Counted from the stretch's first letter, positions 19,202 through 28,769 are shown. The stretch: DNA of 64,000 nt from Cytobacillus oceanisediminis (GCF_022811925.1 NZ_CP065511.1:1667501-1731500), one strand, 5' to 3'. The notes: generated from the sequence alone by a model not told the origin. Numbers and translations: made by a program.

Positions 19202-21019
19202 ATGGCTAATGAGACAACTGTAAAGAAACTTCCAGCAAGGAATGAGATTTCACAAGAAGATACCTGGCGTTTGGAGGATATTTTCCCTTCTGATGAGGAA
19301 TGGGACAAGGAATATAATGAAGTGCAGAAGCTAATCCCTAATGCAGGCAAGTATCAAGGCAGGCTTGGAGAAAGTGCTGAAACATTATATGAAGCGCTGC
19401 AGTTCCAGGATCATTTACTCTCGCACCTTGGGAAGCTTTATACATATGCCCATATGCGTTATGACCAGGATACAACAAACTCATTTTATCAGGGCCAGGA
19501 CGACAAAATTAAAAATTTATATTCAGAAGCTGCAAGTGCACTCGCGTATATCGTTCCTGAATTGCTGGCTGAAGATGAAGAGAAGATTGCCGGGTTTTTA
19601 GAGGAAAAAACTGAGCTGCAATTATATAAACATTCTCTTGAGGAAATTAATCTTCAAAGGCCTCATGTATTATCTGCTGAGCAGGAATCCCTGCTTGCCC
19701 AGGCTTCCGAGGTGCTTGGGGCTTCGAGCAATACATTTGGCATGCTGAATAATGCTGATTTGGAGTTTCCATCCATTAAAGATGAAAATGGTGAAGAGGT
19801 CGAAATTACTCATGGAAGATTCATCCGTTTTCTCGAAAGTGATGAGCAGCGTGTCCGCCATGATGCTTTCAAAGCGGTATATGAGACTTATGGAAAGTTC
19901 CGCAATACATTCGCAAGCACTCTAAGCGGAAATGTTAAAAAGGATAATTTCAATGCAAAAATCCGGAATTATGAATCTGCGCGACATGCTGCCCTTGCTG
20001 CGAACAATATTCCCGAAAGTGTTTATGAAAATTTAGTCAATACCATTAACGATAATCTGCATTTGCTGCATCGATATGTCAAACTCCGCAAGAAGGTTCT
20101 GGGGGTTGAGGAGCTTCATATGTATGATCTTTATACTCCATTAGTGAAGGAAGTGAAAATGGAAATCCCGTACAATGAAGCAAAAGATCTCATCTTAAAA
20201 GGGCTGAAGCCGCTTGGCGAGGACTATTTGAATATTTTAAAAGAGGGCTTTGAAAATCGCTGGGTAGATGTTCATGAGAACAAGGGCAAAAGAAGCGGTG
20301 CCTATTCATCTGGAACATATGGCACTAATCCATATATACTGATGAACTGGCAGGACAATGTGAACAACCTATTTACCCTTGCCCACGAATTTGGGCATTC
20401 TGTTCACAGCTATTACACAAGAAAATATCAGCCATATCCATATGGAAACTATTCTATTTTTGTCGCAGAAGTTGCATCTACTTGTAATGAAGCCCTCTTA
20501 AATGATTATCTGCTTAAAACAATAGATGATGATAAGAAGCGTTTGTATTTGCTGAATCATTATCTTGAAGGCTTTAGGGGAACTGTTTTCCGCCAGACAA
20601 TGTTTGCAGAGTTTGAACATCTCATCCATCAAAAGGCGCAAAACAATGAAGCTTTGACTGCTGATTCATTGACGAAAGAATATTATGAACTCAATAAGAA
20701 ATATTTTGGGGAAGAAGCCATCGTGATAGATGAGGAAATCGGCCTGGAATGGTCCAGAATCCCGCATTTCTACTATAATTATTATGTTTATCAATATGCA
20801 ACAGGCTTCAGTGCGGCAACTGCATTAAGCAAGCAAATTCTTCAGGAAGGCCAGCCTGCTGTTGACAGATACATTGAATTCCTGAAATCCGGCAGCTCAG
20901 ATTATCCAATTGAGGTGTTAAAGAAAGCCGGTGTTGATATGACGAACAGCAAGCCGATTGAAGATGCCTGCAAAGTATTTGAAGAAAAACTTAATGAAAT
21001 GGAGAGCTTGCTTTCTTAA
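19202..21019 (+). CDS. pepF: Oligoendopeptidase F
   Basis: Cytosolic zinc metallopeptidase (M3 family) that cleaves oligopeptides of roughly 7–17 residues, 605 aa. The zinc site HEFGH is at about residues 395–399 (FTLAHEFGHSVHSYY), followed by a Glu-containing VAEVASTCNEALL. The N-terminus has the usual WRLEDIFPSDEEWDKEY. RBS GGAGG lies 8 nt before the ATG. It fits functionally with the Opp importer upstream. The stop codon is followed within 4 nt by a dispersed repeat and then a terminator. Confidence 0.96.
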   Translation: MANETTVKKLPARNEISQEDTWRLEDIFPSDEEWDKEYNEVQKLIPNAGKYQGRLGESAETLYEALQFQDHLLSHLGKLYTYAHMRYDQDTTNSFYQGQDDKIKNLYSEAASALAYIVPELLAEDEEKIAGFLEEKTELQLYKHSLEEINLQRPHVLSAEQESLLAQASEVLGASSNTFGMLNNADLEFPSIKDENGEEVEITHGRFIRFLESDEQRVRHDAFKAVYETYGKFRNTFASTLSGNVKKDNFNAKIRNYESARHAALAANNIPESVYENLVNTINDNLHLLHRYVKLRKKVLGVEELHMYDLYTPLVKEVKMEIPYNEAKDLILKGLKPLGEDYLNILKEGFENRWVDVHENKGKRSGAYSSGTYGTNPYILMNWQDNVNNLFTLAHEFGHSVHSYYTRKYQPYPYGNYSIFVAEVASTCNEALLNDYLLKTIDDDKKRLYLLNHYLEGFRGTVFRQTMFAEFEHLIHQKAQNNEALTADSLTKEYYELNKKYFGEEAIVIDEEIGLEWSRIPHFYYNYYVYQYATGFSAATALSKQILQEGQPAVDRYIEFLKSGSSDYPIEVLKKAGVDMTNSKPIEDACKVFEEKLNEMESLLS

Positions 21020-21020
21020 A

Positions 21021-21200
21021 TAGAAAAGCGCAAGCGCCTTGCCCACGAAGGAACGCAGACTAAGAACGCCACGTCCTCCCAAAAGCTACCGCTTTCGGTC
21101 GTGCGATGTATCGCTGCCGTAGCTTTCCTTGTCCTGTGGCAACGTCTGCATGACCCCCATCCTGGGGGCCTCACCTCGAGGGGGTAGGCTGCTTGCGCTA
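21021..21200 (+). repeat. Dispersed palindromic repeat, copy 2 (long form)
   Basis: Starts GAAAAGCGCAAGCGCC 4 nt after the pepF stop and ends with CACCTCGAGGGGGTAGGC and GCTTGCGC, complementary to the start. The centre contains a block around AAGCTACCGCTTT and GGTCGTGCGATG that also occurs in copy 5, but on the other side of the CTCGAGGGGG element. A CCCCCATCCTGGGGG hairpin is inserted as well. Confidence 0.85.
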
Positions 21201-21202
21201 GT

Positions 21203-21240
21203 CATAAAAGGTGCCAGGCGTTTGTCTGGCACCTTTTATG
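21203..21240 (+). terminator. Terminator of pepF
   Basis: 15-bp perfect stem CATAAAAGGTGCCAG / CTGGCACCTTTTATG with an 8-nt loop. Confidence 0.85.
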
Positions 21241-21246
21241 TATTGT

Positions 21247-21420
21247 TCAAAACCCCTTAAATCTCCTTCGGTCATTCAAATATAAAAATAAAATCAGGAG
21301 AGAAATAAATAAAATAGGTGAAGTGATGAAAATGGGGATAAGTTTCATCAACCCGAGAATATTTAAAATAAAGGAGAGCAAGATGAGCAGCAGCATCAAT
21401 AATACAGGCAGTTTTTTCAT
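21247..21420 (-). CDS. Small two-TM hydrophobic protein, unknown
   Basis: 57 aa: MKKLPVLLMLLLILLSFI begins a first TM helix, then a second hydrophobic stretch (about 28–48), ending in a basic DRRRFKGF tail. The ATG has GGAGG about 9 nt upstream (GGAGGAGAATGCAAT), which makes translation likely. No domain is recognised. It lies between the pepF terminator and the spxH terminators. Confidence 0.65.
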   Translation of the reverse strand: MKKLPVLLMLLLILLSFILNILGLMKLIPIFITSPILFISLLILFLYLNDRRRFKGF

Positions 21421-21648
21421 ATTGCATTCTCCTCCTTGGCATTGTTTACATCCGTATTATTTTATGCGGTTGTCCAGCAAGTCATGACTTGATTTTGACA
21501 ATATTGTGAAAAAAGGCACAAACTTATTGTCATTTTCTTTCACCTCATGATATATTACAGATGTGAAGTTGATCACATGCAAACATTTACCCCTTTTGTT
21601 TGGACGTGAAAAATTTCTCCCATCCCCTTTGTTCGTTTAAAAACCCTG

Positions 21649-21682
21649 AAAAAACCGTGCGTATGAAGAGCATGGTTTTTTT
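21649..21682. terminator. Hairpin with flanking A- and T-runs, probable bidirectional terminator
   Basis: TGAAAAAACCGTGC pairs with GCATGGTTTTTTTCA around a 9-nt loop, in the intergenic region downstream of spxH. Confidence 0.65.
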
Positions 21683-21693
21683 CATCGAAAAAA

Positions 21694-21717
21694 AAGCTGT
21701 GCATTTTGCACAGCCTT
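21694..21717 (-). terminator. Terminator of yjbI-spxH
   Basis: Stem AAGGCTGTGCA / TGCACAGCTT read on the minus strand, followed by a run of eight T residues. It starts 3 nt after the spxH stop codon. Confidence 0.9.
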
Positions 21718-21720
21718 AAA

Positions 21721-22596
21721 TCACCCTGAATATCTCCAGAAATTACCGTATTTTGCAGGTACATATTCAGCTATTTGCTTTAGCTGAAGCTTTTTCATTT
21801 CCCTGTTCACTTCGGTGTCGGACATATTATATACAACGGAGATCTCCTTGCTGGCCACTAGCTTAAAGTATTTTAAGAAATATTCAAGGGGCGGCAGAGG
21901 AGCACGCTCAGGTTTAGCAGGAAGCATTTCCTCTAAAATCTGTTCATAAATTTCATAGGGATAATATCCGGTGACTTTGATGCCTTCATCTTCTATATTT
22001 TCATTAAAAAAGACAAGAGTGGGTATTTCTTGAACATCCATTTCAGAAGTAATTTTTAAATCGCATTGAAAAGCCTTTGCTGCACTATCTGAATGAATAT
22101 CAGAAACAAATTCTACTACATCCAGACCGACTTCCTTAGCACAATCCTTTAGTACTTCAAAATTAGACACATTCTGCTTTTCAAGAAATAAGACCTCCTG
22201 AAGCTTGCGTAAAAATCTGATGCCAGCTTTTCTCCCCTGCAATTCTGCAGCTTTAATTGCAACCGAAGCCAGATGGGGGGAAGAAATCGGATTTTCGAAC
22301 CAGACGTTCCCGTCACATGACATTCCAGAGCGGCTTGCTGTTTTCTCCCATAAATCAGCAATGTTTTCGTAGTTTTGTCTTTTCCCCATATTTAACGTTG
22401 CCAGCCTGCCGCTTAATACATGCTTTATGGAAAAATAGCGGCCGTATTCAATCAGGAGCTTTTTTAAGATTGGCTCCAAAGCCCAGCATTCTGGGCAAAG
22501 AGGATCAACAAACATATAGACTTCTATGGGCTTTTTTTCACTGCCGTGGCAATGTGGAGATGTAAGCTTGTTTTCATTGGATTCTGGCTTATTCAC
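21721..22596 (-). CDS. spxH: SpxH (YjbH), ClpXP adaptor for Spx degradation
   Basis: 291 aa with a DsbA/thioredoxin-like fold. It binds Spx and targets it for ClpXP degradation. The segment [20 protein letters not shown] carries the conserved CPEC (Cys-x-x-Cys) near residues 34–37. The N-terminus before it holds a His/Cys-containing stretch (SPHCHGSEK) that may bind zinc, as in the family. The start is GTG, overlapping the yjbI stop by 4 nt (GTGA), with GAAAGGTG as ribosome site, so the two genes are translationally coupled. Its target gene spx lies 5 kb upstream. Confidence 0.94.
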   Translation of the reverse strand: MNKPESNENKLTSPHCHGSEKKPIEVYMFVDPLCPECWALEPILKKLLIEYGRYFSIKHVLSGRLATLNMGKRQNYENIADLWEKTASRSGMSCDGNVWFENPISSPHLASVAIKAAELQGRKAGIRFLRKLQEVLFLEKQNVSNFEVLKDCAKEVGLDVVEFVSDIHSDSAAKAFQCDLKITSEMDVQEIPTLVFFNENIEDEGIKVTGYYPYEIYEQILEEMLPAKPERAPLPPLEYFLKYFKLVASKEISVVYNMSDTEVNREMKKLQLKQIAEYVPAKYGNFWRYSG

Positions 22597-22997
22597 GAGC
22601 TTTCACCTTTCACGCCGTTTTCAGGTGTATTGATCATATGCTGGGCAGTGAGTACAAGCCTTGCAAAAAAGTCTTCCCTCAAGTGACCATCCAGCCTAAT
22701 TTCGTCCATTGCTTCATTCATGCATGAAAGCCAGGCCTTTGCCCGCGTTTCCGTTATGGGAAAAGGCATGTGCCGTGCCCGAAGCATCGGATGTCCATGT
22801 TCTGAAGTATATAAAGGAGGTCCCCCTAAATACTGCGTCATAAACTGCTTTTGTTTTCTGGCTGTCTCTGTCAGGTCATCTGGAAAAATAGGAACGAGAT
22901 CAGGATGTTGTCCTACGCGCCGGTAAAAAGCGTCAATTAGCTGGTGAAGCTTTTCCTCACCAATAGCGTCGAAGGGAGTGTGCATTTTCTCGGCCAT
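22593..22997 (-). CDS. yjbI: Truncated haemoglobin (group II, YjbI)
   Basis: 134 aa, a compact 2-on-2 globin that binds haem and oxygen or [19 protein letters not shown] is the A/B helix region. [14 protein letters not shown] contains the likely proximal His (second His, before MPF), and Trp and Tyr occur at positions expected in group II globins. RBS AAAAGGAG precedes the ATG. It forms an operon with spxH, as in B. subtilis yjbIH, where both products matter for disulfide-stress handling. Confidence 0.94.
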   Translation of the reverse strand: MAEKMHTPFDAIGEEKLHQLIDAFYRRVGQHPDLVPIFPDDLTETARKQKQFMTQYLGGPPLYTSEHGHPMLRARHMPFPITETRAKAWLSCMNEAMDEIRLDGHLREDFFARLVLTAQHMINTPENGVKGESS

Positions 22998-23075
22998 ATT
23001 TAAAACTCCTTTTATGAGTTAATTCGTTTGTAAAAAAATCTTCCTATTTAATATTGAGTGATGTGATCTCTTTAT

Positions 23076-23104
23076 ATTCTATCAATGAGGGATTTATATC
23101 TCAA
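23076..23104 (-). promoter_or_regulatory. Sigma-A promoter of yjbI-spxH
   Basis: On the minus strand TTGAGA, exactly 17 bp, then TAGAAT, about 80 bp before the yjbI start. Confidence 0.65.
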
Positions 23105-23210
23105 ACAAATAGCTTACTGAGCCCTTTTGCCCGCTCCTTGACCATCTTATTTTTATAGTATGGATTAAGCACATGCCGTCAATCCGAAACATTCGCTGAA
23201 AAGGAATAGA

Positions 23211-23240
23211 AAAAGCCGCCCGGTAAATTCGGGCGGCTGA
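23211..23240 (-). terminator. Terminator of yjbK-yjbJ
   Basis: Minus-strand stem AGCCGCCCG / CGGGCGGCT with an 8–9 nt loop, followed by TTTTT, directly after the yjbJ stop. Confidence 0.9.
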
Positions 23241-23248
23241 AATTAACC

Positions 23249-23890
23249 TTAAGCCATAAACGATGAGGTTACTTTCTTTATGTAATTCAGAGTTTCTCTA
23301 AAAGGTGGGACTCCTCCGTATTTATCTACATTTCCAGGTCCGGCATTATAGGCAGCCAGTGCAAGTTCAACATTATCCCCATACCTGTCCATCATTTGCC
23401 GTAAATATTTGACTCCGGCAAAAATGTTCTCTGCAGGGTCGAAGATATTTTCAACGCCAAGCCCCTTGGCTGTATCAGGCATAAGCTGCATTAACCCGGA
23501 AGCACCTGCATGGCTGACAGCATTCGGATTGAAGTTTGATTCCTGTTTAATGACTGACTTAATCAGATTAACTGGTACATTAAACAGATCTGATGCTTTT
23601 TGAATGAGATCATCAAAATCACTTTTTGAAGTTTCGGCAAATTTGGTTATTTTAAGGGGCGGAAGAGCTGCAGCTGTAAGGGTATCTGTTTGTAAAGCGC
23701 TAATATAAGGTTCCAGAGACGCAACTGCTCCAAGTCCTCCTGTGACTTGATGTGATGAAACGGGACTTTCCGAAACTAACCCGGCCAATAGCTCTTGAAA
23801 CAAAGGGTTTGAAGTATTCGTTTGCTTAGAACTATTAAAACCTTGCAGTGCTTGCAGCTCCATCAATATTTTTAACTGATCTACGTTCAT
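23249..23890 (-). CDS. yjbJ: Lytic transglycosylase YjbJ (SLT domain)
   Basis: About 213 aa from ATG 23890, chosen because AAGGAG lies 6–7 nt upstream; an upstream in-frame TTG overlaps that ribosome site. The N-terminal half is low in recognisable motifs. The C-terminal half is a Slt/lysozyme-like domain: [17 protein letters not shown] contains the catalytic Glu, then [26 protein letters not shown] and [18 protein letters not shown]. It should cleave peptidoglycan between MurNAc and GlcNAc. No clear signal peptide is visible, an oddity shared with B. subtilis YjbJ. It is downstream of yjbK in the same operon. Confidence 0.9.
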   Translation of the reverse strand: MNVDQLKILMELQALQGFNSSKQTNTSNPLFQELLAGLVSESPVSSHQVTGGLGAVASLEPYISALQTDTLTAAALPPLKITKFAETSKSDFDDLIQKASDLFNVPVNLIKSVIKQESNFNPNAVSHAGASGLMQLMPDTAKGLGVENIFDPAENIFAGVKYLRQMMDRYGDNVELALAAYNAGPGNVDKYGGVPPFRETLNYIKKVTSSFMA

Positions 23891-23922
23891 TGTATTGCTC
23901 CTTGGCAAAAGGTGTACTTCTA

Positions 23923-24513
23923 TTAAACCTTTTGCTGTCTGTATTTTTCGTTATAAAACCTCTTAATTTTATTTTCGGTCTTTCTGACAGGAATGTTAAG
24001 CTGTTTAAGCAAATTAAGAAAAGTCAATTCACCTTCATTCCTGTTATCCACTTCATATTCTAACTCAAAATCTTCCTTATTTAAATATCGGCTGTGATCA
24101 AGAACAGCCAATCCTTTCATGTACTCCTTTTCGGCACGTTTTGTTGCGAGAGTACCAAAGTATTGAAGTTTATCTGTCTTTATGCCCAGCTCTTCTATGG
24201 ATTTTATTATCTGTTCAGTGGGAATTTTCCCAGTCTGGATCATCTCTGCAGCTTCGGACTCAGTAAGATTTTCATTAGTCTCTAATAGCCCTTCAGGGTG
24301 GGGCTGTTTAAGAGTCAATTCAAATGAGCCGTTTTTCTGCCTAATCCTTAATGCACTTTCTTTAGCCTTCAATAAAAAATCCGGTGTATCGAAGTAATGA
24401 TTCTCCTGTTCGGAAAAATCCTCGCTTCTTAAGTTCAAAAAATCTATTAATGAGGAAAATTCTTCTCTGGTAACCATGTTTTTAAATTCAATTTCAATAT
24501 TTTTGTTAAACAA
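23923..24513 (-). CDS. yjbK: CYTH-domain protein YjbK
   Basis: 196 aa starting at TTG with GAGGTG 7 nt upstream. The N-terminus [18 protein letters not shown] has the E-x-E-x-K signature of the CYTH (triphosphate tunnel metalloenzyme) family. Further acidic and basic tunnel residues follow ([32 protein letters not shown] FELEYEVDN). Members hydrolyse triphosphates or cyclise nucleotides; the substrate here is unknown. It heads the yjbK-yjbJ operon and is divergent from yjbL. Confidence 0.92.
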   Translation of the reverse strand: MFNKNIEIEFKNMVTREEFSSLIDFLNLRSEDFSEQENHYFDTPDFLLKAKESALRIRQKNGSFELTLKQPHPEGLLETNENLTESEAAEMIQTGKIPTEQIIKSIEELGIKTDKLQYFGTLATKRAEKEYMKGLAVLDHSRYLNKEDFELEYEVDNRNEGELTFLNLLKQLNIPVRKTENKIKRFYNEKYRQQKV

Positions 24514-24546
24514 GCCTATACACCTCAGCTATAAGTAATTTCCTGT

Positions 24547-24575
24547 ATTATCGCCTTAATCAGCATGGACTTCAA
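24547..24575 (-). promoter_or_regulatory. Sigma-A promoter of yjbK-yjbJ
   Basis: Minus-strand TTGAAG, 17-bp spacer, GATAAT, about 35 bp before the yjbK start. Confidence 0.6.
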
Positions 24576-24685
24576 TCTTTGAAATTTTTTTTATTGCTGT
24601 GATAAAGTCAATCAGGGGAGTTTGCTTCATGTTTGACTGAACTTTCGGGGCGCAGGACTGTGACTGTGAAAAATGAATCAGGGGT

Positions 24686-24714
24686 TTTACTGTCCATAAA
24701 ATCTGCGATAGAAT
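24686..24714 (+). promoter_or_regulatory. Sigma-A promoter of yjbL
   Basis: TTTACT, 17-bp spacer, TAGAAT; the predicted start lies only about 20 nt before the yjbL ATG. Confidence 0.5.
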
Positions 24715-24739
24715 AGGTAATGACAATGGAGGTAGAAAA

Positions 24740-25105
24740 ATGAAACAAAAACTTACAGTTTTAAATGCAGAATGGATTGAAAATGAATTAATCTTGGGAA
24801 TAGAAGCTGGAACAGTCTCAGGCTTAACAGCCATGCAGCAAATATTGGCTGATTCCGACAACCTTTCATTTATTTACATAGCAGAACAAAATGATGATTA
24901 TACATATATTTCTCTTCCGGAAACAGTCTGGCCGGAACTAAAAAAGGCACTTGATGGCCAGATGCGTGTATTTGCTTCTGATAGTAATCATGATCGCATT
25001 GAACTGGCAGGCTTTCATGAGGAATTAGGAGATTTAATAGAAAATATCCGCGGGAACAGCAATTATGGTAATGAAATGGTAGAAAAAGTAGAGAACATAT
25101 TTTAA
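24740..25105 (+). CDS. yjbL: YjbL family (UPF0738) protein
   Basis: 121-aa soluble, acidic protein beginning MKQKLTVLNAEWIENELILGI, with no TM segment or signal peptide. GGAGG lies 7–8 nt before the ATG. The family is conserved in Bacillus immediately upstream of yjbM, as here, and its function is unknown. A copy of the dispersed repeat now separates it from yjbM. Confidence 0.85.
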   Translation: MKQKLTVLNAEWIENELILGIEAGTVSGLTAMQQILADSDNLSFIYIAEQNDDYTYISLPETVWPELKKALDGQMRVFASDSNHDRIELAGFHEELGDLIENIRGNSNYGNEMVEKVENIF

Positions 25106-25149
25106 TTAAATGTTTAAATTACGAAAAACTTGGATAAAGAAATAGGCTG

Positions 25150-25199
25150 TGTTACCCCCTCTCGAAGTCGGGGGTGGTCTAGGCGCTTGCGCTTTTCTA
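25150..25199 (-). repeat. Dispersed palindromic repeat, copy 3 (short form)
   Basis: Read on the minus strand: GAAAAGCGCAAGCGCC, then CCACCCCCGACTTCGAGAGG and GGGTA. It has the start and the CCCCCGA / TCGAGGGGG-type arms but lacks the GGAGCTAGACAG end. Unlike the other copies it does not follow a stop codon; its outer end lies 28 nt before the yjbM start. Confidence 0.75.
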
Positions 25200-25225
25200 A
25201 CTTCGGATATTTGGTGGTGTTGCAA

Positions 25226-25864
25226 GTGAAGCATTGGGATTTATTTTTGGCGCCATATAAGCAGGCGGTCGAAGAATTAAAAGTAAAGCTAAAAGGCATG
25301 AGAAGCCAATTTGAAATGGATTCTACCCATTCTCCGATTGAATTTGTTACTGGGAGGGTAAAGCCTATTGCAAGCATTCTTGATAAGGCAAACCAAAAAG
25401 GCATTCCTCTCGACAAATTGGAATCTGAAATGCAGGATATTGCCGGTGTTAGAATGATGTGCCAATTTGTAGATGATATTAAGAGAGTGGTTGAACTATT
25501 AAGAAAAAGAAATGACTTTGAAATTGTTGAAGAAAGAGACTACATATCTCATAAAAAAGCAAGCGGTTACCGCTCTTACCATGTCGTGATCCGCTATCCT
25601 GTTCAGACAATAAAAGGAGAGAAGAAAATTCTCGCAGAGATTCAAATCAGAACGCTTGCCATGAATTTCTGGGCCACGGTTGAACATTCCTTAAATTATA
25701 AATATAAGGGCCAATTCCCTGAAGATATTCAGATGAGGCTCCAGAGAGCGGCAGAGGCTGCTTTCAGGCTTGATGAAGAAATGTCACTCATTCGCGGTGA
25801 AATTCAGGATGCACAGGCATTCTTTACAAGGAAAAAGGAAAAGCAGCAAAAGGGAGAAAACTAA
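25226..25864 (+). CDS. sasB: Small alarmone (p)ppGpp synthetase SasB/RelQ (YjbM)
   Basis: About 212 aa from GTG 25226, matching the 211 aa of B. subtilis YjbM. The longer frame from 25130 would translate the repeat and is rejected. It transfers pyrophosphate from ATP to GDP or GTP. Only the RelA/SpoT synthetase domain is present, with no HD hydrolase: IAGVRMMCQFVDDIKRVVELL, SGYRSYHVVIRYPV and EIQIRTLAMNFWATVEHSL. The ribosome site is weak (GGTGGTG about 8 nt upstream). nadK follows after 25 bp, giving the yjbM-nadK-yjbO order of B. subtilis. Confidence 0.94.
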   Translation: MKHWDLFLAPYKQAVEELKVKLKGMRSQFEMDSTHSPIEFVTGRVKPIASILDKANQKGIPLDKLESEMQDIAGVRMMCQFVDDIKRVVELLRKRNDFEIVEERDYISHKKASGYRSYHVVIRYPVQTIKGEKKILAEIQIRTLAMNFWATVEHSLNYKYKGQFPEDIQMRLQRAAEAAFRLDEEMSLIRGEIQDAQAFFTRKKEKQQKGEN

Positions 25865-25889
25865 CGTATAAAAGAGGAGCTTGGATAAG

Positions 25890-26684
25890 ATGAAATTTGC
25901 CATTACCTCAAAAGGAGATTCAAAATCTAATACACTCATGCACAAAATGAGAACCTATTTATTGGACTTCGAGCTTACATATGATGAAGAAGAGCCTGAT
26001 ATAGTCATATCGGTAGGCGGGGATGGCACTTTACTTTATGCCTTTCACCGATACAGCAGCCGTCTGGACAAGACCGCGTTTGTGGGTATACATACAGGCC
26101 ATCTTGGGTTTTATGCAGACTGGGTGCCGGAGGAAATCGAAAAGCTTGTCATTGCAATTGCCAAAACCCCGTATCAGGTGATTGAATATCCGCTCCTGGA
26201 AGTAATTATCCGCTACCAGCATGGCGGCAAAGAAACCCGTTATCTTGCATTGAATGAATCAACAGTCAAAGCGGTGGAAGGTACTTTAGTAATGGATGTG
26301 GAAATACGCGGCCAGCATTTTGAACGGTTCCGGGGAGATGGCCTTTGTGTTTCTACTCCATCTGGAAGTACAGCTTATAATAAGGCGCTGGGTGGTGCCA
26401 TCCTGCATCCTTCCTTGCCTGCCATCCAGCTTGCTGAAATGGCTTCCATCAATAACAAGGTATTCCGTACAGTGGGCTCTCCGCTGGTACTGCCGGCACA
26501 CCATACATGCATGCTGAAGCCTGTGAATGAACCAGATTTTCAAATTACTATTGATCATTTGACTCTTCTTCATAAAGATGTAAAATCAATACAATTCAGA
26601 GTGGCAGATGAGAAAATCCGTTTTGCCAGGTTCAGGCCATTCCCATTCTGGAAAAGGGTTCACGATTCATTTGTTGCTGATTGA
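25890..26684 (+). CDS. nadK: NAD kinase
   Basis: About 264 aa; phosphorylates NAD to NADP. ATG 25890 ([11 protein letters not shown]) is preferred over the in-frame TTG 25881 because GAGGAG lies 10 nt upstream and the terminus matches B. subtilis YjbN. The ATP-binding GGDGTLL is at about residues 43–49. Also typical are [13 protein letters not shown] [11 protein letters not shown], the NE motif ALNESTVK and [12 protein letters not shown]. It sits in the yjbM-nadK-yjbO operon. Confidence 0.96.
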   Translation: MKFAITSKGDSKSNTLMHKMRTYLLDFELTYDEEEPDIVISVGGDGTLLYAFHRYSSRLDKTAFVGIHTGHLGFYADWVPEEIEKLVIAIAKTPYQVIEYPLLEVIIRYQHGGKETRYLALNESTVKAVEGTLVMDVEIRGQHFERFRGDGLCVSTPSGSTAYNKALGGAILHPSLPAIQLAEMASINNKVFRTVGSPLVLPAHHTCMLKPVNEPDFQITIDHLTLLHKDVKSIQFRVADEKIRFARFRPFPFWKRVHDSFVAD

Positions 26685-26756
26685 AGAAGGAACCTTGGAG
26701 AGAATCACTTATTTTAATAAGCCCGTTACTTCTTACAGAACAGGAGCCTATAGCTC

Positions 26757-27641
26757 ATGGCGCGTTTTAAATTACAATGGAAAATTACTGCCCCGCAGGC
26801 GGGCTCGTTAATCAGGGAATTTTTAAAAGAAAATGATATTTCTAAAACTGCACTCACTGACATAAAATTTGCTGGCGGCTTCATTAAAGTGAACAATCAG
26901 GAAGTCAATGTCCGCTATAAGCTAAAGGAAGGAGATATTCTTCAGGTTGGTTTCCCGGAAGAAGTTCCCAGTGAAGGCATGAAGGGGGAAGACTTGCCCC
27001 TTGATATTCTTTATGAAGATGATTATCTTCTTGTAGTAAATAAACCGGCAGGTGTGAGTACCATTCCTTCCAGAGAACATCCTTCGGGAAGTTTGGCTAA
27101 TCGGCTGATTGGATACTATCAGCGAATAGGCTTAAATTCTGCTGCACATATCGTGACTCGACTCGATCGAGATACTTCTGGCTTGGTTTTAATTGCGAAA
27201 CACAGGCATGTGCATCATTTGTTTAGCCAGCAGCAGCGCTTCCGTAAAATCCAGCGGAAGTATGAAGCCTTTGCAGAAGGGACAATCAGCCGGGATGCCG
27301 GTACTATAGAACAGCCGATTGCGAGAAAAAAAGACAGTATTATTGAGCGGGAAGTTAGTGAGGCAGGACAATATGCATGTACTCATTATCAGGTAATCAG
27401 CCGGTGCAAAGAATTTACACATGTAAAATTAAAGCTTGAAACTGGCAGAACTCATCAGATCAGAGTCCATTTGTCGTGGCTTGGTTATCCTCTTGCAGGT
27501 GATGAATTGTATGGAGGCACAAGACAGTTTATCAGGAGGCAGGCACTGCACTGCTGCAGCCTTTCCTTCTATCATCCCTTTCTGCACAGAACCCTTATGT
27601 TTGAACAGCAGCTTCCAGAAGATATGAATTGTCTATTATAA
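26757..27641 (+). CDS. yjbO: RluA-family rRNA pseudouridine synthase (YjbO)
   Basis: 294 aa. An S4-like RNA-binding part comes first (SLIREFLKENDISKTALTDI, residues about 17–75). The RluA catalytic domain follows, with VVNKPAGVSTIPS and HIVTRLDRDTSGLVLIAK, where the Asp of RLDRDTSG is the catalytic residue, and then ETGRTHQIRVHLSWLGYPLAGDELYGG. It converts uridines to pseudouridine, probably in rRNA; the target position is not known. AGGAG lies about 10 nt before the ATG. A bidirectional terminator separates it from convergent prpE. Confidence 0.94.
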   Translation: MARFKLQWKITAPQAGSLIREFLKENDISKTALTDIKFAGGFIKVNNQEVNVRYKLKEGDILQVGFPEEVPSEGMKGEDLPLDILYEDDYLLVVNKPAGVSTIPSREHPSGSLANRLIGYYQRIGLNSAAHIVTRLDRDTSGLVLIAKHRHVHHLFSQQQRFRKIQRKYEAFAEGTISRDAGTIEQPIARKKDSIIEREVSEAGQYACTHYQVISRCKEFTHVKLKLETGRTHQIRVHLSWLGYPLAGDELYGGTRQFIRRQALHCCSLSFYHPFLHRTLMFEQQLPEDMNCLL

Positions 27642-27666
27642 AAGCCGGCATTTGCCGGCTTTTTGG
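27640..27666. terminator. Bidirectional terminator between yjbO and prpE
   Basis: AAAGCCGGCA / TGCCGGCTTT stem with a 2-nt loop, A-rich on one side and T-run on the other, between convergent genes. Confidence 0.9.
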
Positions 27667-27667
27667 A

Positions 27668-28402
27668 TTAAATCTTCCTAAACTTCTCTTCTGCATAAGG
27701 CATGCCTGACTGGACAGACATTAATTCCATTTCAGGATATCTAATTGCAGTTAACTTATTTCCAAAAACAGCACCTGTATCAATATTATAGGTGTTATTG
27801 ATTTTCCTGACTTCCTTTACGGGAGTATGCCCATAGACTACCGCTGCCTTACCCTCATACTGTTTAGCCCAATCCCGTCTCACGGGTGTCCCGTCAGGAT
27901 TTTTTTCTCCAGTTATATCCCCGTAAAGAACAAACGTTTTAACTTTGGATGAATGTTTCCCAATGTAGCTTTCCTTAATTCCAGCATGAGCGATTACCAG
28001 TTTATTGTTGTCAAGTACATGGTATAGCGGTGCACTTTCATATAATTCCATAAATTTACGTTTAATTTCCATCTGTGATTGCGGATCCAGCTGCTCATAT
28101 TCAGCTGCTGTGGTTTCCAGGCCATGTGTAATTTGAACTTTATTTCCCAGAAAGTAGCGGTATAGTTTATTGCAATGATTGCCCGGGACATAGTACGCCA
28201 GGTCATTTGCAGCAAGGTTATATACTGCATCGATGACTGCCAGAGATTCTGGTCCTCTGTCTGTTAAGTCTCCAACAAAGGCGAGTTTTCTATTACTTGG
28301 GTGGACAGGAAATCCGTTCTTCCATATATAGCCCATTTTCAAAGTCAGTTCTTTAAATTCAGCAAAGCAGCCGTGAATATCACCAATAATATCAAGTCTC
28401 AT
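27668..28402 (-). CDS. prpE: Bis(5'-nucleosyl)-tetraphosphatase PrpE
   Basis: 244 aa, the same length as B. subtilis PrpE, a calcineurin-like metallophosphatase that hydrolyses Ap4A and can act on phosphotyrosine. Metal-binding motifs are complete: GDIHG at residues 7–11, GDLTDRG near 44, GNHCNK near 75, and the two later His residues (VIAHAGI, VYGHTPV). In B. subtilis it is followed by yjbQ; here mgtE has come between. Confidence 0.93.
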   Translation of the reverse strand: MRLDIIGDIHGCFAEFKELTLKMGYIWKNGFPVHPSNRKLAFVGDLTDRGPESLAVIDAVYNLAANDLAYYVPGNHCNKLYRYFLGNKVQITHGLETTAAEYEQLDPQSQMEIKRKFMELYESAPLYHVLDNNKLVIAHAGIKESYIGKHSSKVKTFVLYGDITGEKNPDGTPVRRDWAKQYEGKAAVVYGHTPVKEVRKINNTYNIDTGAVFGNKLTAIRYPEMELMSVQSGMPYAEEKFRKI

Positions 28403-28769
28403 ATATAGGCTCCTTTAATAGTTCTACTGTTATGATATCAATTTTCATAATATTTATCATGACGTTTATTTTTCAGCATGCAGAGAAACCTTTAACGGTT
28501 TTAAGTTTAAGGAATGGGAAAATTAAAATTAAGAAAAGAGTTATGATTGTTCAGAGACGACAAAAAAACAAAGATTTGCTAGTATAGTGAAGTACGTTTT
28601 CCTGTTATGCATTTTAACGGGCAAGAAGCTCGTGTTCGTGTTTAACAAAAATACTGCTGCCGATATCGATTCCACAGAAAGAATGAAATTGTTCCCATTT
28701 ATCTCAGGTTCTTGTGCTGTGGATAACATTTCAAAAGGATGGTTTCATTGTATGAGAGGAGGTAAATCT
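28403..28769. other. Intergenic region prpE / mgtE
   Basis: About 365 bp. I looked for the Mg-sensing M-box common upstream of mgtE genes and did not find its conserved blocks. A TATAGT (28582) could be a -10 but lacks a good -35. An in-frame extension of mgtE to 28587 exists but has no ribosome site. Confidence 0.45.

Noticed and set aside
25130..25225. N-terminal extension of the alarmone synthetase through the repeat
   Set aside because: Would translate the palindromic repeat (SRSRGWSRRLRF) and has no family counterpart.
28587..28769. N-terminal extension of mgtE by 61 codons
   Set aside because: No ribosome site at 28587, whereas ATG 28770 has GAGGAGGT and gives the normal MgtE terminus.
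28403..28769. M-box (magnesium) riboswitch upstream of mgtE
   Set aside because: Conserved M-box blocks were looked for and not found; only an isolated CTGCTGCC occurs.
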